64,000 nucleotides of DNA. Origin: Mesocentrotus franciscanus. Taxonomy: Eukaryota > Echinodermata > Echinoidea > Camarodonta > Strongylocentrotidae. Position numbers and translations under genes: made by a program. The notes beneath the pieces were generated by a model. The model had not been told where the DNA came from. It was given only the letters and a program-made list of their open reading frames with translations, and did no database searches. Shown here in pieces: positions 12,385 through 23,249 of the stretch (the stretch's first letter is position 1; every line of letters starts with the position of its first letter). The stretch covers positions 42,372,912 through 42,436,911 of the forward strand of contig CP137669.1 in the NCBI GenBank assembly GCA_037976565.1, given 5' to 3'.

Positions 12385-13160
12385 AATAATGAGATCACTA
12401 AGTCTATGCGAATCGCAAATTGGCATATTGGTCAGTGGATTGTGACGTATAGTCACGGATAACTCTACCATATATTATATTGTCGCGTACAAAAATATCA
12501 TTAATATAATATCTTTGTCCCTTAAGTGCCGTCGCCCTTGGGGCACTACTCAAAATATAATTATGAATGGCATATTATTAAGAGAAAAGACCCTCTTGAT
12601 GAGTCATACATTTTTGAAAAGTTGAAGCTTTAGTAATTTTGTGTGTTGGAACAATTTTGGAAGTTGTCTGCCATGCACTACATCACAGAGAATAATAACC
12701 GATTCAGCCAGTGGCGGATCCAGGGGGGGGCCCGGGCCCCTCCCTAAAAAAAAACAGTTAAAAACACCCTTTTTTTGAAAAAAAAGAAGTTGGGCCCCCT
12801 CCCCTGGCGCCCAAGGGGGGGTGGCGGTGAAAAAAAAATTAACCCTTCCCGTAGGGAAATTTTTTTTTCGGGTGCCAAAAAAAAAATTGTGCTCACTACC
12901 CTGGCGCCCAAGGGGTGGTGGTGGAGAAAAATAACCCTTTTCGGGTGCCAAAATTTTTTTTTCACTACCCCCACCCACTGAGCGAAAAATCGACCGGCAC
13001 GATTTTCAAATTTTCGCACGAAGTGGGCCCCTTTTTAGGCCCCCTCCCTTGCCGCCGGCTGGATCCGCCCCTGGATTCAGCCATTTGAAGAGCCCATACC
13101 CATATTGTGAGTGCAACCTTTAAAAAATTCCCAATTCTTGTCTGATTTTCATTCAATCTC
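12385..13160 (+). repeat. repeat family X, copy 2, split by a hAT MITE
   Basis: Matches to copy 1 at 9050 run from about 12391 (CACTAAGTCTATGCGAATCG) to about 12708. They resume at 13074 (GATTCAGCCATTTGAAGAGC) and continue to about 13110. The gap is exactly the element at 12709-13073 plus one copy of its 8-bp target duplication. Confidence 0.7.
12709..13073. mobile_element. non-autonomous hAT-like element, CAGTGGCGGATCC ends
   Basis: The element begins CAGTGGCGGATCCAGG and ends GGATCCGCCCCTG, which are inverted with one or two differences. It is flanked by an exact 8-bp duplication, GATTCAGC at 12701-12708 and 13074-13081. Eight-base duplications and CAG...CTG ends are typical of the hAT superfamily. 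The interior is G/C-tract rich, with GGTGCC/GGCGCC words next to poly-A or poly-T. Three Lys/Phe/Gly/Pro-rich open frames here are artefacts of those tracts. A deleted copy lies at 14151-14242. Confidence 0.88.
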
Positions 13161-13240
13161 TCACCGGTCTAAGTATACTTGTCTGATTTTTCTGTTTTCC
13201 TCTAGAGTTAGTTTGCTACCAAGGAAGCTAGATTTCGCTT

Positions 13241-14142
13241 TAAAGGTATTATGTCCCATTTGCAGGCCAACAAAAATGAAAAGGTTAAATTCCAATGGCA
13301 TTTGAAAGATAATACTAATTTAGAACTTCCCTCAAAACCAAAGAAGGGCTTGAATTTTTTTTTGTGGGAAAATAACGACCGTTAGTTGTCGAATCGAATA
13401 ATATTAGCGAGCGCGCTCGTTTAATTATTATATAGTCTGATTTTCAGACCCTTGTACCGAATGGTCGTACGTTTTGTGCTGAGCAAAGATTGAATCAGCT
13501 TAACGTTGGCCATTACAAGAAGTGGGTTATTGATGTGGACAAATGCTCATGTACCATTTACAGCTTATTTTAAGTATGTTATTAGTAATAACATACATAC
13601 TTATTACCAAATAAAAAAAGAAGTCAGTCGGTCACTCAATTAGTGTCTGACAGTGAAGTCTAGAAAGTAAACGGGTTTCCTTGCGTAAGTTCAAGTTCAA
13701 GTTCAAGTTTATTTGTCTTTCTTCCAACATGAATGTAATACAATTTAACAAATTTATAACATGTAGAGTATATAAAAGGAACAATTATAAGGAACAAGTT
13801 CATATAATGCATTTAAGTGAGAAAAAAAGACGAGGAGACCTTAAGAAAAGCTTAGCTTGTAGAGGTCAGGTCCCAGCTCAAAACAATATCATATAGACAA
13901 AAATCAACCAGTATGGTTAAGTAGATTAATACAAGAAATGTTCGTCAAAGGCGCTTGAGTATACTAAAACAAATAACTATAAACTATAACCATATGATTA
14001 TAAACATGGTAATTTGAATACTAGGACACTGCTATAACCGGTTTAAATTTCACAGATAGGACATAGGCCTACGTGACATATTTATAATTCCTGCAAAGTT
14101 CTACAGAATTTGATGTTGGCTGCATAAGGGACATTACCTTTA
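13241..14142. mobile_element. MITE family Z, copy 1, carrying a nested insertion
   Basis: The left end TTTAAAGGTATTATGTCCCA plus TTTGCAGG and the right end CTGCATAAGGGACATTACCT plus TTAA are inverted. A second copy is at 24911-25458. Comparing the copies shows an extra block here at about 13687-14005. In copy 2, TTCCTTGCATAA runs straight into TTTGAATACTAGGACACTGC, while here a 320-bp insert separates the same two words. Confidence 0.75.
13687..14005 (+). mobile_element. insertion inside family Z copy, retroposon-like
   Basis: The block starts with four tandem GTTCAA words (GTTCAAGTTCAAGTTCAAGT at 13688) and then TTTATTTGTCTTTCTTCCAA. It is absent from the sister copy at 24911-25458. GTAA occurs at both edges and may be a short target duplication. 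The direct hexamers at one end resemble the simple tail of a LINE or SINE in reverse orientation. The family is not recognised. Confidence 0.5.
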
Positions 14143-14150
14143 AGTCAGAT

Positions 14151-14242
14151 CAGTGGCGGATCCAGGGGGGGGGGGCTCACTACCCCCACAAAGTGGGCCC
14201 CTTTTTCGGCCCCCTCCCTTGCCGCCGGCTGGATCCGCCCCT
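14151..14242. mobile_element. internally deleted copy of the CAGTGGCGGATCC element
   Basis: It carries both ends of the element at 12709-13073 (CAGTGGCGGATCCAGG at the left, GGCTGGATCCGCCCCT at the right) and the subterminal AAGTGGGCCCCTTTTT block. The interior is missing, so only about 92 bp remain. I see no clear target duplication. Confidence 0.8.
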
Positions 14243-14493
14243 AATATACAAGGTTGTATTACGTCATAGATACATGAAACAACAAACGTGTGTATAATTA
14301 TTATGTATAGTTTGGCAGTTGGCCCCCTTTTTGGTCAAATGCATGCATATTTCCTGGGATCGAAAGGAGGTCTTTTCGACTTTAAAAATTCCAATTATAC
14401 CTTTTAAAATCCAGAAATTTCATGTGAGTTACATTTTACATAATCTCCAATAATTCCTATGGGAAGTATAATCAATTGATGTTTTCGCGTGTG

Positions 14494-14998
14494 AAAGGTA
14501 ATACAAAGTTTTGGTAAGGGGTCATGAATTTGGTTCAAATATATTGGAAGCATATGCGATTTTACAATATTCAATGATCGTTGTCGCGGTTGAAATCGAG
14601 TCTAAAGTCATGAAATTGTAAACAATAAACTCTTTATGTTGTATTGCTCCCTCTCAAGACTAATATCACTTTAGCTTTAAAACAATGTTTCTTGCGGACT
14701 ACAATCGACCAAATTGATATTTCCGTTTGGAAATTATATATCAGAACTGCATATTCTGAGATTTTTATGGTCGGAGCTACCATGGAATGGCCTTAGGCGC
14801 TATTTGAAATATTTGAAATTTACCGGGAGCACCGGTAAATTTTGATTATTCAATTTTCTCGAAAGCAGAAGTGTTTTAGGGGCTAAATTTTCTAGTGCTT
14901 ATAATACATCCACAGGGGCATCCAAATATATCAACATTTTAAAGAATTACTATCCATCCAATTTTTGAAATTTCCCAAAACTTTGCATTACCTTTAAC
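14494..14998. mobile_element. MITE family Y, full-length copy
   Basis: The left end GAAAGGTAATACAAAGTTTT (plus GG) is inverted relative to the right end CCAAAACTTTGCATTACCTT (plus T), giving about 505 bp with roughly 22-bp terminal repeats. The first 340 bp are repeated at 10795-11135. There is no open frame of note. The superfamily is not determined. Confidence 0.75.
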
Positions 14999-15577
14999 CT
15001 ATAGTGGCTCCAATTAGGTCAAAGCATGCTTCCCTGGGATTCATGGAGGGGGTAGGGGTCTTTTCAACATTTTGATCCTTCAGTAATGAACCTTTCTCAA
15101 GTCTAAGATTTCCCTCCAGCGCAAAAACCAAAATCAACTCTATTTACTTATTGCAAAAGAAAGCCCCATGTACTAGCCCTCACAATGTGGTTCACCATAT
15201 TTATCTCACATAAGTCCAATATTTTACAAACTGAAAACCCTAACAGTATTGGACATAAATTCGCTACAAAGTTTACTGCTCATGTTTAAGTATTTAAATA
15301 ATATGCTCCCTCCTTCATTTCAAAACATTTACACTATAAATAAAGCCATCCACTCTTACCCTACCCGTAATTCCGGCAAATTTTCATCTAGTCAACCCGA
15401 AATTACTTATTGCCCATAGATCCATAAGACACCATGGTCCAGAATCTATTAAATCATGTTGCTCCCTCTGCTCATTTAAGGCCAAAGTTAAAACGATGTT
15501 ATTATCAGAATATTCAAGGTAAAATTTCAGTGTCAACTCTCCAGTCTTTATCATAATGTCATCTCTTCTTTCATTCG

Positions 15578-15584
<7 letters not shown>
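14999..15584. other. no gene seen
   Basis: No coding signal or recognisable repeat in this stretch. Confidence 0.35.
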
Positions 15585-15617
<33 letters not shown>

Positions 15618-15659
15618 TTCCTCATCATCATCCTCTGCATTGTCTATATCATCATCCTT
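15585..15659 (+). repeat. ATC trinucleotide microsatellite
   Basis: CATCATCATC runs, interrupted by TTCCTC and CTCTGCATTG, occupy about 15585-15659 and end at the base of a perfect hairpin. Confidence 0.9.
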
Positions 15660-15737
15660 ATAATTTGTATTTTCAATTACTATCCATTCTGCTTAATAAG
15701 TTAAGCAGAATGGATAGTAATTGAAAATACAAATTAA
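15660..15737. repeat. perfect 37-bp hairpin with 4-base loop
   Basis: Bases 15660-15696 are the exact reverse complement of 15701-15737. The 4-base loop TAAG lies between them. The stem includes ACTATCCATTCTGCTTAA and its complement. There is not one mismatch, so the palindrome is either recent or kept by selection or gene conversion. It could be a tiny foldback element, a replication or assembly fold-back product, or a transcribed hairpin. Confidence 0.95.
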
Positions 15738-16036
15738 TCTTTTTCATGAGTTTTGTCTGGGGCTGTCTTATTTTCAAGCAAATGTGCTTACATGACCAGG
15801 AAGCTGTAACAGCTTCCTGCAATGACAGTCCTTCTTCCGCAAATAATGTTATGTTTGATGAAATTTAGGCCTAGGCTATATAATTTATGACAGTTTATCA
15901 TTTCGTTTTTGAAAATAACAGTTGTTATATATATTTGCTTATTTATGATTCATTGTCAGAAAAGTACTTATTGTATTTTATATTACTATTGTTATCGAAG
16001 AAATGTGTACTTATATGAAAGCAGAAGAAAATAAAA

Positions 16037-16410
16037 AATTATAACCCCCGCCAAGCACAATTACCCCCCAAGGTTAACCACCCCCGGAAAATTACCCCTA
16101 TATAATTATAGGACATTTACCCCCCCCGGAAAAATACCCCATTATATAGGTCAATTACCCCCGTCAAAGAAGAAGAGTGTGTGGTGTGCATGTGGGGGGG
16201 GGGGGGGGGGTAGGGCGTGGCTCGCACATGATTGTCTCAGTTGGCAATATTAATGGGGTATAAGGCGGCAATTGTCCACGGGGGGTAATTGTCCTTGGGG
16301 AGTAATTGTTCTAGGGGGTAATTTTCTGGGGGTACATTTTTCAGGGGGTAATTGTCCTAGGGGGTAATTTTCCGGGGGTGATTGTCCAGGGGGTAATTAT
16401 TGTCCTGATA
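16037..16410. repeat. inverted arrays of AATTACCCCC and GGGGGTAATT
   Basis: The left half (16037-16160) repeats AATTACCCCC-like words and the right half (16255-16410) repeats GGGGGTAATT-like words, so the two can pair. A run of 18 G lies between them at about 16194-16211. Many closely spaced G4-5 tracts on the + strand in the right half could form G-quadruplexes, and the left half could do so on the minus strand. The region is non-coding. Confidence 0.85.
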
Positions 16411-17760
16411 CGGCATTTTACCATTTTACATAATTTCTTTACAAGGATATGCTAGGGGAGATTTAATCCGCAATCCTGAAACCCTTGTTTTCACGTGTTA
16501 ACCTATATAGCAGACGACTTTGTCATAAGCTTGTAAATGATGTATATTCCCTGGGATTTATGGTGGCATTTATTGGAAATAAAGGTTTGTTTCGAACTCA
16601 TAATGTTTGCTCCCGTGCAAAAACTCAGACTTTGACGAGATGGAATAAGGTATATGATATATCCAGGAGACATGTTTTCACGTGCAAACTTTTCGAGCCC
16701 CGTTTTCTTGACATATTCTTGTCTTGCCGAGCGTACCATATACTACGGAAGTAGTAAGAGTAAATTATCTTCGCTATGCTAGTACTATGTACATATGATA
16801 TGTACACATCTTAGTACAGTTTTGCAGGAATCTTGAAGTTGAAGGAAGTAGACTCACATATTACACCGAAGTAGAAGAAGGAGACAACAACAAACGGTCG
16901 AATGATCCAGCCAAGTTATAAAGGCGATCGACACGACAGAATTTGGATCTGAATAGGTAAAACTAAAAATAAATAGTTGTAGAGTCTAGATCTAAGTTGT
17001 AACGCCGATGCGCGATGCTGTCTGCGTTCAGAACTGACACTGACACTGACACTTTGCATGTGTCAGAAGTTTCAATTCCAGTAGAACTTACACGGTATGT
17101 ACCGCCTAGCCCTAGCCTAGGATACCGCTACCACCGCACGCGCACGTACATACTACATGTACGGTAAAACTTAGACTGAAATGAGAGGAGCCGACCCTAC
17201 CCAAATCAGAGGCTAACGAACGAAAGAGACAGAAATTTTCGGTCTAGGTAAAACTATGTGGTAAATTTAAGTCTAACATTAGTAACAAATAGTAGCGCCC
17301 ATACCATACATAGATTCTAGGCCTACATAACATAGTATATTACTAGACTATAAATAATAGCCATTGGCATTGGCATTAGGCTGCACTTTAGGCCTAGTCC
17401 TACAATCACAATGCATGAGCTGAGCCTGAGGAGTGAGGGCAAACCGTAAACGGTATGGATATCCAAACGATTTAGCGCTAAACTGGAGAGTAGGGGACGT
17501 TTCTTGAAACCGTCGTACTCGTACTAGATCTAAGTAGAGTCTAACTCTAACTTCAGTCTAAGTCAGTAAGTGCAACTTCTTGGACATCCCATTAACTTTA
17601 AGTAGATTCTAGTCTAAACATAGTCTATTACATTAAAAGTAAAACGTGTGTTATTAAGTTATACTTATAGGCATATAACCTTAAGAATTATCACACGTTG
17701 TAAATCTATTAAACTTCTATTACAGTTCTAAATCTAAGGGCAAGGCCCTAGAATTCTAGG
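16411..17760. other. no gene seen; CpG-richer unique stretch
   Basis: The base composition here is less A+T-rich and has more CpG than the surroundings, with many short TAGGCCTA, CTAGCCTAG and TCTAGGT-like words. GACACT repeats lie at 17035-17051. Overlapping open frames at 16485-16807 have no domain. The stretch could contain an unmarked promoter or leader exon, but I cannot support one. Bases 17182-17250 are inverted relative to 20245-20310. Confidence 0.35.
17182..17250. repeat. arm of a long-range inverted repeat with 20245-20310
   Basis: GAGAGGAGCCGACCCTACCC, GCTAACGAACGAAAGAGACA and GAAATTTTCGGTC in this arm recur in reverse complement at 20245-20310, about 3 kb away. The pair brackets the hAT-like element at 17761, the LINE piece at 18714 and the acidic ORF at 20046. 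The arms may be the ends of a larger composite element, or independent copies of one repeat. Confidence 0.75.
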
Positions 17761-18644
17761 TAGGGTGTCTGAACGATTTTTCAATTTTCCCTTTTGGATC
17801 GTTTCTCACCATTTTGGTTGGATAATTGAAAAAATTATTCACTCAGAATAATACATTTCAAATTTCAAGACTCGGCGATGTTTCTATCAAAAGTTACAGC
17901 CCCTTCAATTCCCTACAATATTCATCCATTTTTTGTAAGAATCGACGAAAAAGACGTACACGCAGACTTATGTTGTTTTGCTAAATTTAGCACAACAGCT
18001 GAATTGCGCAATATGCAAGCGTACACATACGCGGGCAAGCGTACGCGTGTTGCTTAAATTATGCGCGATCGGCAATCCATTGTCTTCAATGGGCACCCAC
18101 TTCCGGGTTTGTAGACACGCTGCCTGATGCATATTCATGTGCAGATTTTACGCGCTATTACCATGGGTTCGGCCGGCGCGGAGCTCACGCCTCCCTACTT
18201 AGCTGATCCGAAAAATGTGGGGAAGAGTATTTTCAAACCGTAATTGTTTGTGATCCCTGGGGGCTAGCGAAAAAATAAGGGTAGGGATATTTTCCTTACG
18301 ACTGGGACTACTTATCGCCAGGGGCGTCATATCTCATAAGTGGCAAATTTCGGAGTTAGCCAGGAAACAATGTTTAAATAGTTGTTTTGACCAAGATATT
18401 TTTAGAATTTCGAGATGACGCCCCTCTGGAAATATTGGAATTAATCTGCTCTTTCAAATGATACATCATTTATTGAGTATCACCTTCAGGATCGCAAAGA
18501 ATAAAGGTTTGAATCTCGACTTAATAATAAAAACTTTGACCAATTTTGCATGATTGCGTAATGCACATAGACTGCATAGGGCTTCGTGCAATCTCTATGG
18601 GAAGGATTTTAGCACACAACATCGGGTGCGCGATCAGACACCCT
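17761..18644. mobile_element. non-autonomous hAT-like element, 884 bp
   Basis: The ends AGGGTGTCTGA (17762) and TCAGACACCCT (to 18644) are inverted. They are flanked by an exact 8-bp duplication, ATTCTAGG at 17753-17760 and 18645-18652. There is no transposase frame. Eight-base duplications favour hAT, but other superfamilies also make 8-bp duplications. Confidence 0.85.
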
Positions 18645-18713
18645 ATTCTAGGGCTAGGCTAGTAGTAGTAAGGCCTGAGTAAAGCCAAGGCCTAAGGCTA
18701 AGACTAGTAATAG

Positions 18714-19344
18714 TTGAGCTACCAACAGTAAACAATGCCAAATACCTTGGAGTACACATCAACTCCAAGCTGACCTGGAAGACACATGTAGACAACACAT
18801 GCAAGAAGGCCAACAGTACACGAGGATTCCTTCAGAGAAATCTACAGTACATGCATGGCTGCCCCAAGAAAATCAAGGAACAGGCATAGGCCTACATGAC
18901 ATATGTACGCCCCATTCTTGACCATGCCTCAACAGCTTGGGACCCTCACTGCCAAGACCAAAAATCGAAAACTGGAAATGGTTCAGAGGCGAGCTGCTCG
19001 GTTCACTCTAGGAGACTATCACCCAAGACACAGTGTAACCGAAATGCTCCACCTGCTAATATGGCAGTCTCTCTCCAAAAGAAGAGCTCATCTGAAAGTT
19101 ATCATGCTATATCGTATCTTGCATGGATTGATTGCCATTCCTCCTGAACCACCCTACACCCAGTATTACGATCATCTGGAAGACGACAAGCTCAATACCA
19201 ACTCTGCAGGACCTCTGGGTATCAAAACTTCTTCTTCCCCAGTGTCATCTGCTTATGGAACCAGCTCCCTACCACTGTGACAGCAGCTTCTTCTCTGGAA
19301 CAGTATAAGAGGCAGCTGGTTGGGGTAAAACTGCGTCAGAACTA
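18714..19344 (+). pseudogene. LINE reverse transcriptase, C-terminal remnant
   Basis: The translation reads LPTVNNAKYLGVHINSKLTW, then KANSTRGFLQRNL, YVRPILDHASTAWDP, KLEMVQRRAARFTLGDYHPR and LEQYKRQL. This is the classic end of the reverse-transcriptase ORF of Jockey/CR1-type non-LTR retrotransposons. The frame is broken by a stop (TAG) at about 18886 and by at least two frameshifts (near 18960 and before 19260). The ORF ends with TAA at about 19344. The upstream endonuclease and catalytic RT motifs are absent, so this is a 5'-truncated dead copy. Confidence 0.88.
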
Positions 19345-20013
19345 AATAACTAGTTGGAGAAGGAGCTATTTTTACTTGCACAATGAGCACTTTTTACTAC
19401 TCAATTATAAAAGCGTTAAAGCTCATATTCTAGGACAATAAATGTCCCTTAATTTGGTACCTACGGCAAGCCTATGTTATTTCAAAGTTGTTCATTTTCA
19501 TTGCATATCACAAAAATCTTCTAGCTACTGGATATCCTCAATTGAAATGTCGAAAAATAGCCTCCTCTCTTTGCCTAGAAAGTCAGTCACGGAGTTGGTC
19601 CGTTGGTCACTATTTGTGACGTCACGCCCGGGACGAGTATATTCACGTACCCGGATGTTCCATAGAAAAACATGGGCAGAGAGATACGAATTTCTGCTAT
19701 TTAGTTTCAAAGTTTAGTTTCATAACTCTGTGTAGAATTCTTCACCTTCCCTAATATTTCATAGTACTAATATCAATTCCCTTTTTCAGAATTATGACAT
19801 AAACAAGCCAACGATGCGCTATTAGTCGATATTTTCACCATGTGATTTTGTTTGAGTGTGTTGAATTTGGTGAGATTGTTTTCGTGTGCTCGGTAAAGTA
19901 GATACGGTCGTTTGGCTTTGTTCGAGTCTTTCTCGCGTTCGGTCTAGCTCGCTTTATACATATACACTTTCGATTCACGTACGGTACATATTATATAATT
20001 ATATCAATTGATA
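19345..20013. other. no gene seen; contains a perfect CRE word
   Basis: The stretch has no supportable coding frame. TGACGTCA, the consensus CREB/ATF site, lies at 19617-19624 in a CpG-containing context (GTGACGTCACGCCCGGGACG). An identical 8-mer lies at 21228-21235. Such words can mark promoters, but nothing else here proves one. Confidence 0.35.
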
Positions 20014-20279
20014 ATGGCTGGAGAGTTTGACCAGAACGATCTTTTATGGATTTTGAAGAGTTTATGGAGAAAGATGATGAAAGTAATGAAGGAAAAAGGG
20101 ACGATAGTGCAGACGAGGATGATGGAAGTTGGGAGGACGCAAGTACAAGTGGGGGAGAAGACGATAGAGAAGTCGGAGAGCAAGGAGATGTCGACGTTCC
20201 TGCAGCCGGGCCGGGAGTAGCGGTAGCACCTAGCGCTCTTGACCGAAGATTTCTGTCTCTTTCGTTCGTTAGCCTTTGA
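20014..20279 (+). CDS. short acidic ORF, unidentified
   Basis: An ATG at 20014 starts MAGEFDQNDL. A second ATG at 20046 in another frame starts MDFEEFMEKDDESNEGKRDD and continues as a strongly acidic, Ser-rich peptide of 77 residues to a stop at 20277-20279. Acid-rich N-termini beginning this way occur at the start of piggyBac-type transposases and of many nuclear proteins. If one base was lost near 20040 the two frames would form one N-terminus. The last 20 codons overlap the inverted repeat arm at 20245-20310. I do not recognise the protein. Confidence 0.25.
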
Positions 20280-20310
20280 TTTGGGTAGGGTCGGCTCCTC
20301 TCTTTAGAGA
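20245..20310. repeat. second arm of the inverted repeat with 17182-17250
   Basis: It contains TGTCTCTTTCGTTCGTTAGC and GGGTAGGGTCGGCTCCTCTC, the reverse complement of words in 17182-17250. Confidence 0.75.
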
Positions 20311-20507
20311 CAGAAGCCGACCATAGTGACTGCATTGCAAACTACTGCTCGCGTCCGAGCAGTAAACTTATGCCCAAAATACTACATTTTACCCGATGCA
20401 TATCCGATGCATTTATTGTTGTAAATTAGGCCTAGGCTAAACTACATTGGTTCCACTTACCAGATTGACTGTATGATGCGTTTAAGGGTCTTTTTTTCCG
20501 GATTTTC

Positions 20508-20658
20508 ATCGCCGAAATTGAGCTCCATGTTGAAATTCTTGCAGCCGTATTTTAAACTGTTACTGCGCATGGAGGAAGATGACGTACGTCATCCATTGAC
20601 AGTAACATTTTAAAATACGGCTGCAAGAATTTGAACACGGAGCTCTATTTCGGTGATG
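20508..20658. mobile_element. foldback MITE, about 150 bp
   Basis: Two arms of about 58 bp are inverted with a handful of mismatches: GCCGAAATTGAGCTCC, TTCTTGCAGCCGTATTTTAA and GTTACTG on the left, with their complements on the right. The 35-bp middle contains the palindrome GATGACGTACGTCATC. It has no coding content. Confidence 0.85.
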
Positions 20659-21648
20659 TACGTTCAACAAGCCGCCTAGAGCAGCAGCCTGGTCTTACCT
20701 GCCGATTCCGCTCGCTTCACGAACGTTCGTGCCAGAGCGCCGTATCACTTGCGGATGAATATCGTTCATAGACGTCGTCCGCTAAATAGAGGAAGCTTGA
20801 TCTCGGTCAAGTGTGATATATATTTAAAACAAATATTTAACTGGTTCTGTATCCTTTTTTGAGGCAGTCAAACACATCCATGATAACTACAGTCACAGTT
20901 CTAGGCCTATTCGTTTCACAAAACTGCTCCTGTACCTTATCTGATGACAAGATAATGTATATGTACACCCGCCTATTCATACCTGCATATGATTTAACCT
21001 TATTTTCCAAGCAGTAAACCCGTCTTAAAACTCTACCAAAAAGGATAATGTGAGGATATAAAGAAATCAGCAACTGGAAAACGTTGCTTAGTTATTCTTC
21101 ATTCAAATAAAAACAGAAAATCTATCAAATAAACTCGTTAACAAGAAAAATTCTAAGCTCTAACAGGATAGCATTTACGTGGGCATATCATTGGCATTCA
21201 CTCTCACTCAGCCCATGATCCCGGTCGTGACGTCAAGAATAGAGGACCCGGCAATTCCGTGCATTTCGGGTTTCCGACTTCGAGATTTTGGTGGAGTTTA
21301 CTCGCATAAATTAACTATTCTGAACTTGTTTTGTCGGTTAAACGCCATTTAGTGATATTCTGGGGGTTCAAAGCTTTCTATTGATGTGATTATCTCAATA
21401 TTTGGGATTATCCTAGAATTTCACCTTTAAGGATCTCTTCTTGGGGTGCTCACACAATGCAGCATGGCACACTAGTTCACCGCACTGCACAACAGTATGA
21501 AAATAATCAACCAGAGGACTGTACTTGCACTGGAAGAAGAAGAAGACTAAGATTAAGGCCAGAGTAAGACGTAAGTTAGTAAGTTGTACCGGTAAGTAAC
21601 GGATGTCCACGAACTTGGACTAATGACAGTTTCGAGAAACTGGTCCCA
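20659..21648. other. no gene seen
   Basis: I find no coding signal that I can support. TGACGTCA occurs at 21228-21235. Confidence 0.35.
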
Positions 21649-21838
21649 GGGCCCTGTTTCATAAAACTTATCAAATAAATGACAATAACAAATGCTAAAT
21701 TTCTATGGCAAATTTGCCATCAGCCAATCAAATGCCACGATTCCGGTGGCTTATAAATAAGTTATATAAATAATAGATATTATGCGGTACGGTAACTTGT
21801 AAATGTTATTGAAAACAAGTTTTATGAAACAGTGCCCA
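21649..21838. mobile_element. MITE with TTTCATAAAACTT ends
   Basis: GGCCCTGTTTCATAAAACTT at the left is inverted relative to AAGTTTTATGAAACAGTGCC at the right. CCCAGG lies at both edges (21645-21650 and 21835-21840) and may be the target duplication. A relative with GTTGCATAAAACTTA ends is at 38661-38805. Confidence 0.8.
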
Positions 21839-23066
21839 GGTGTACAATGTTTTTCACACACTTCCTGCACATGCCACATGCACAAAACAAATTGGAGAAA
21901 AATACAAATCATTATGATGCTCGAAAATGATACTTTAAATTGTAAATGACTGTAATAAAATCAGTTCTGTAATTTCCAGCCGATTGTTTTTCCAAGTAAT
22001 ATTGTATTTTATTGTAGGAAAAACCGAAGAAACCACTGCTTATTTTCCTCTAGCTGTCGCATCCTACATTATTTGCAAAACGTCTACCGGTAGTTTGCTA
22101 ATTAATCAGCTTGTCCAAAACAAAATCTACCACAAAAAACTCTGTACCTACGGTCCGTTTAGGGCCTATGAAAATGTACAGGTTTTTACGTACAATGTAT
22201 GCCTGACAGGCTGACACAGTAAGGTATGGATCGATTTCACACAGAGATTTAGCGCTCACGGCAACCAAGAAATGTACACAAAGTGGCTTTCTGCCAGGAT
22301 TGGCAACAGATTTTGGATTTAAATTTTCAAAATATTCTCGCTATTGCCAATAAGCCCCAAATGCCCTGATGTAGCCTCTTTCACATAATTTTGATCCACT
22401 TCCTGGACTTGCATACTTCCGGTCTTATTTTTGGATGCGTAATGTACGTTTGCATTTGAATCTGTTTTGCTCCTGGTCCTGATCCTCGAAGTTGATATAG
22501 TTGACCAATAAGAACGCTAGCGTTCAACTTCACAGTTGCAGGGACGGACTTAGACAGAAATAACCGTCTGGTTTGGGGAATTCTTTCATTAAACTGACAT
22601 CGCTCAACCTTCCCCATACACAGACGGTAACCTCTGCCGCATGCACAAGGGAGGATTAACTAACCGATTTTCGATGGAATCTGGTGAAAATTTTGCCCTC
22701 AGATTTTCTTTATCTAGATTTAACAGATTGATTTTTAAAAATATGATCGGAAAGAAAATTTTCATATATAAATTATCAAAATAACATTGACAATTATTTT
22801 AAAACATGAAATAAAGGGACTTACTTTTAGCTAATCTGTCTGTTTTCTTGAAAATACTGCATGCGATGAGATTGGCGATCACACACACAAAGTGTGTTGC
22901 ATCACCTCCCCTTACTAACCCGTACAATGTACTTCAGTGTCTGTAGAGAGGTGATCAGTGGAGCCAGACGTAGTCTTAGCAGAACAACCGTCAATATCAG
23001 AGACTGAAGCTTTTGGTCTAGGAGGGACTATACTTACATGTATATTGCCCCTTTGGCTTTCTGAAG
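21839..23066. other. no gene seen
   Basis: No exon or defined repeat is supported. Short frames at 21984-22214 and 22381-22617 lack domains. Confidence 0.35.
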
Positions 23067-23229
23067 TGCTATATGTTTGGTCCGTTCTCCTGTTCGGCTG
23101 CGAGAGCTGGACGTTAAATAAATCCTTGGACAGCAGAATTCAAGCAGCAGAAATGGGGTTCTTAAAAGAATGCTCAGGATACCTCGGACCGACAGGATAT
23201 CAAACGAAGAAGTGCTAAATAAGGCATGT
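23067..23229 (+). pseudogene. LINE reverse transcriptase fragment, left piece
   Basis: The frame reads VLLFGCESWTLNKSLDSRIQ, then (after a frameshift near 23165) RMLRIPRTDRISNEEVLNKA. This YGCESW...RMLRI...T.EEVL pattern is the C-terminal part of a common non-LTR reverse transcriptase. Its continuation lies 2.2 kb downstream at 25447-25590, separated by four MITEs. Confidence 0.85.
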
Positions 23230-23249
23230 GTCGATAGATCCTCCCTTAA

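Noticed and set aside
12604..13019. Three overlapping Lys/Phe/Pro/Gly-rich frames
   Set aside because: They lie in homopolymer and G/C tracts of a hAT MITE and overlap on both strands.
16503..16807. Overlapping frames on both strands at 16485-16807
   Set aside because: No domain, no splice signals in suitable positions, and mutual overlap.
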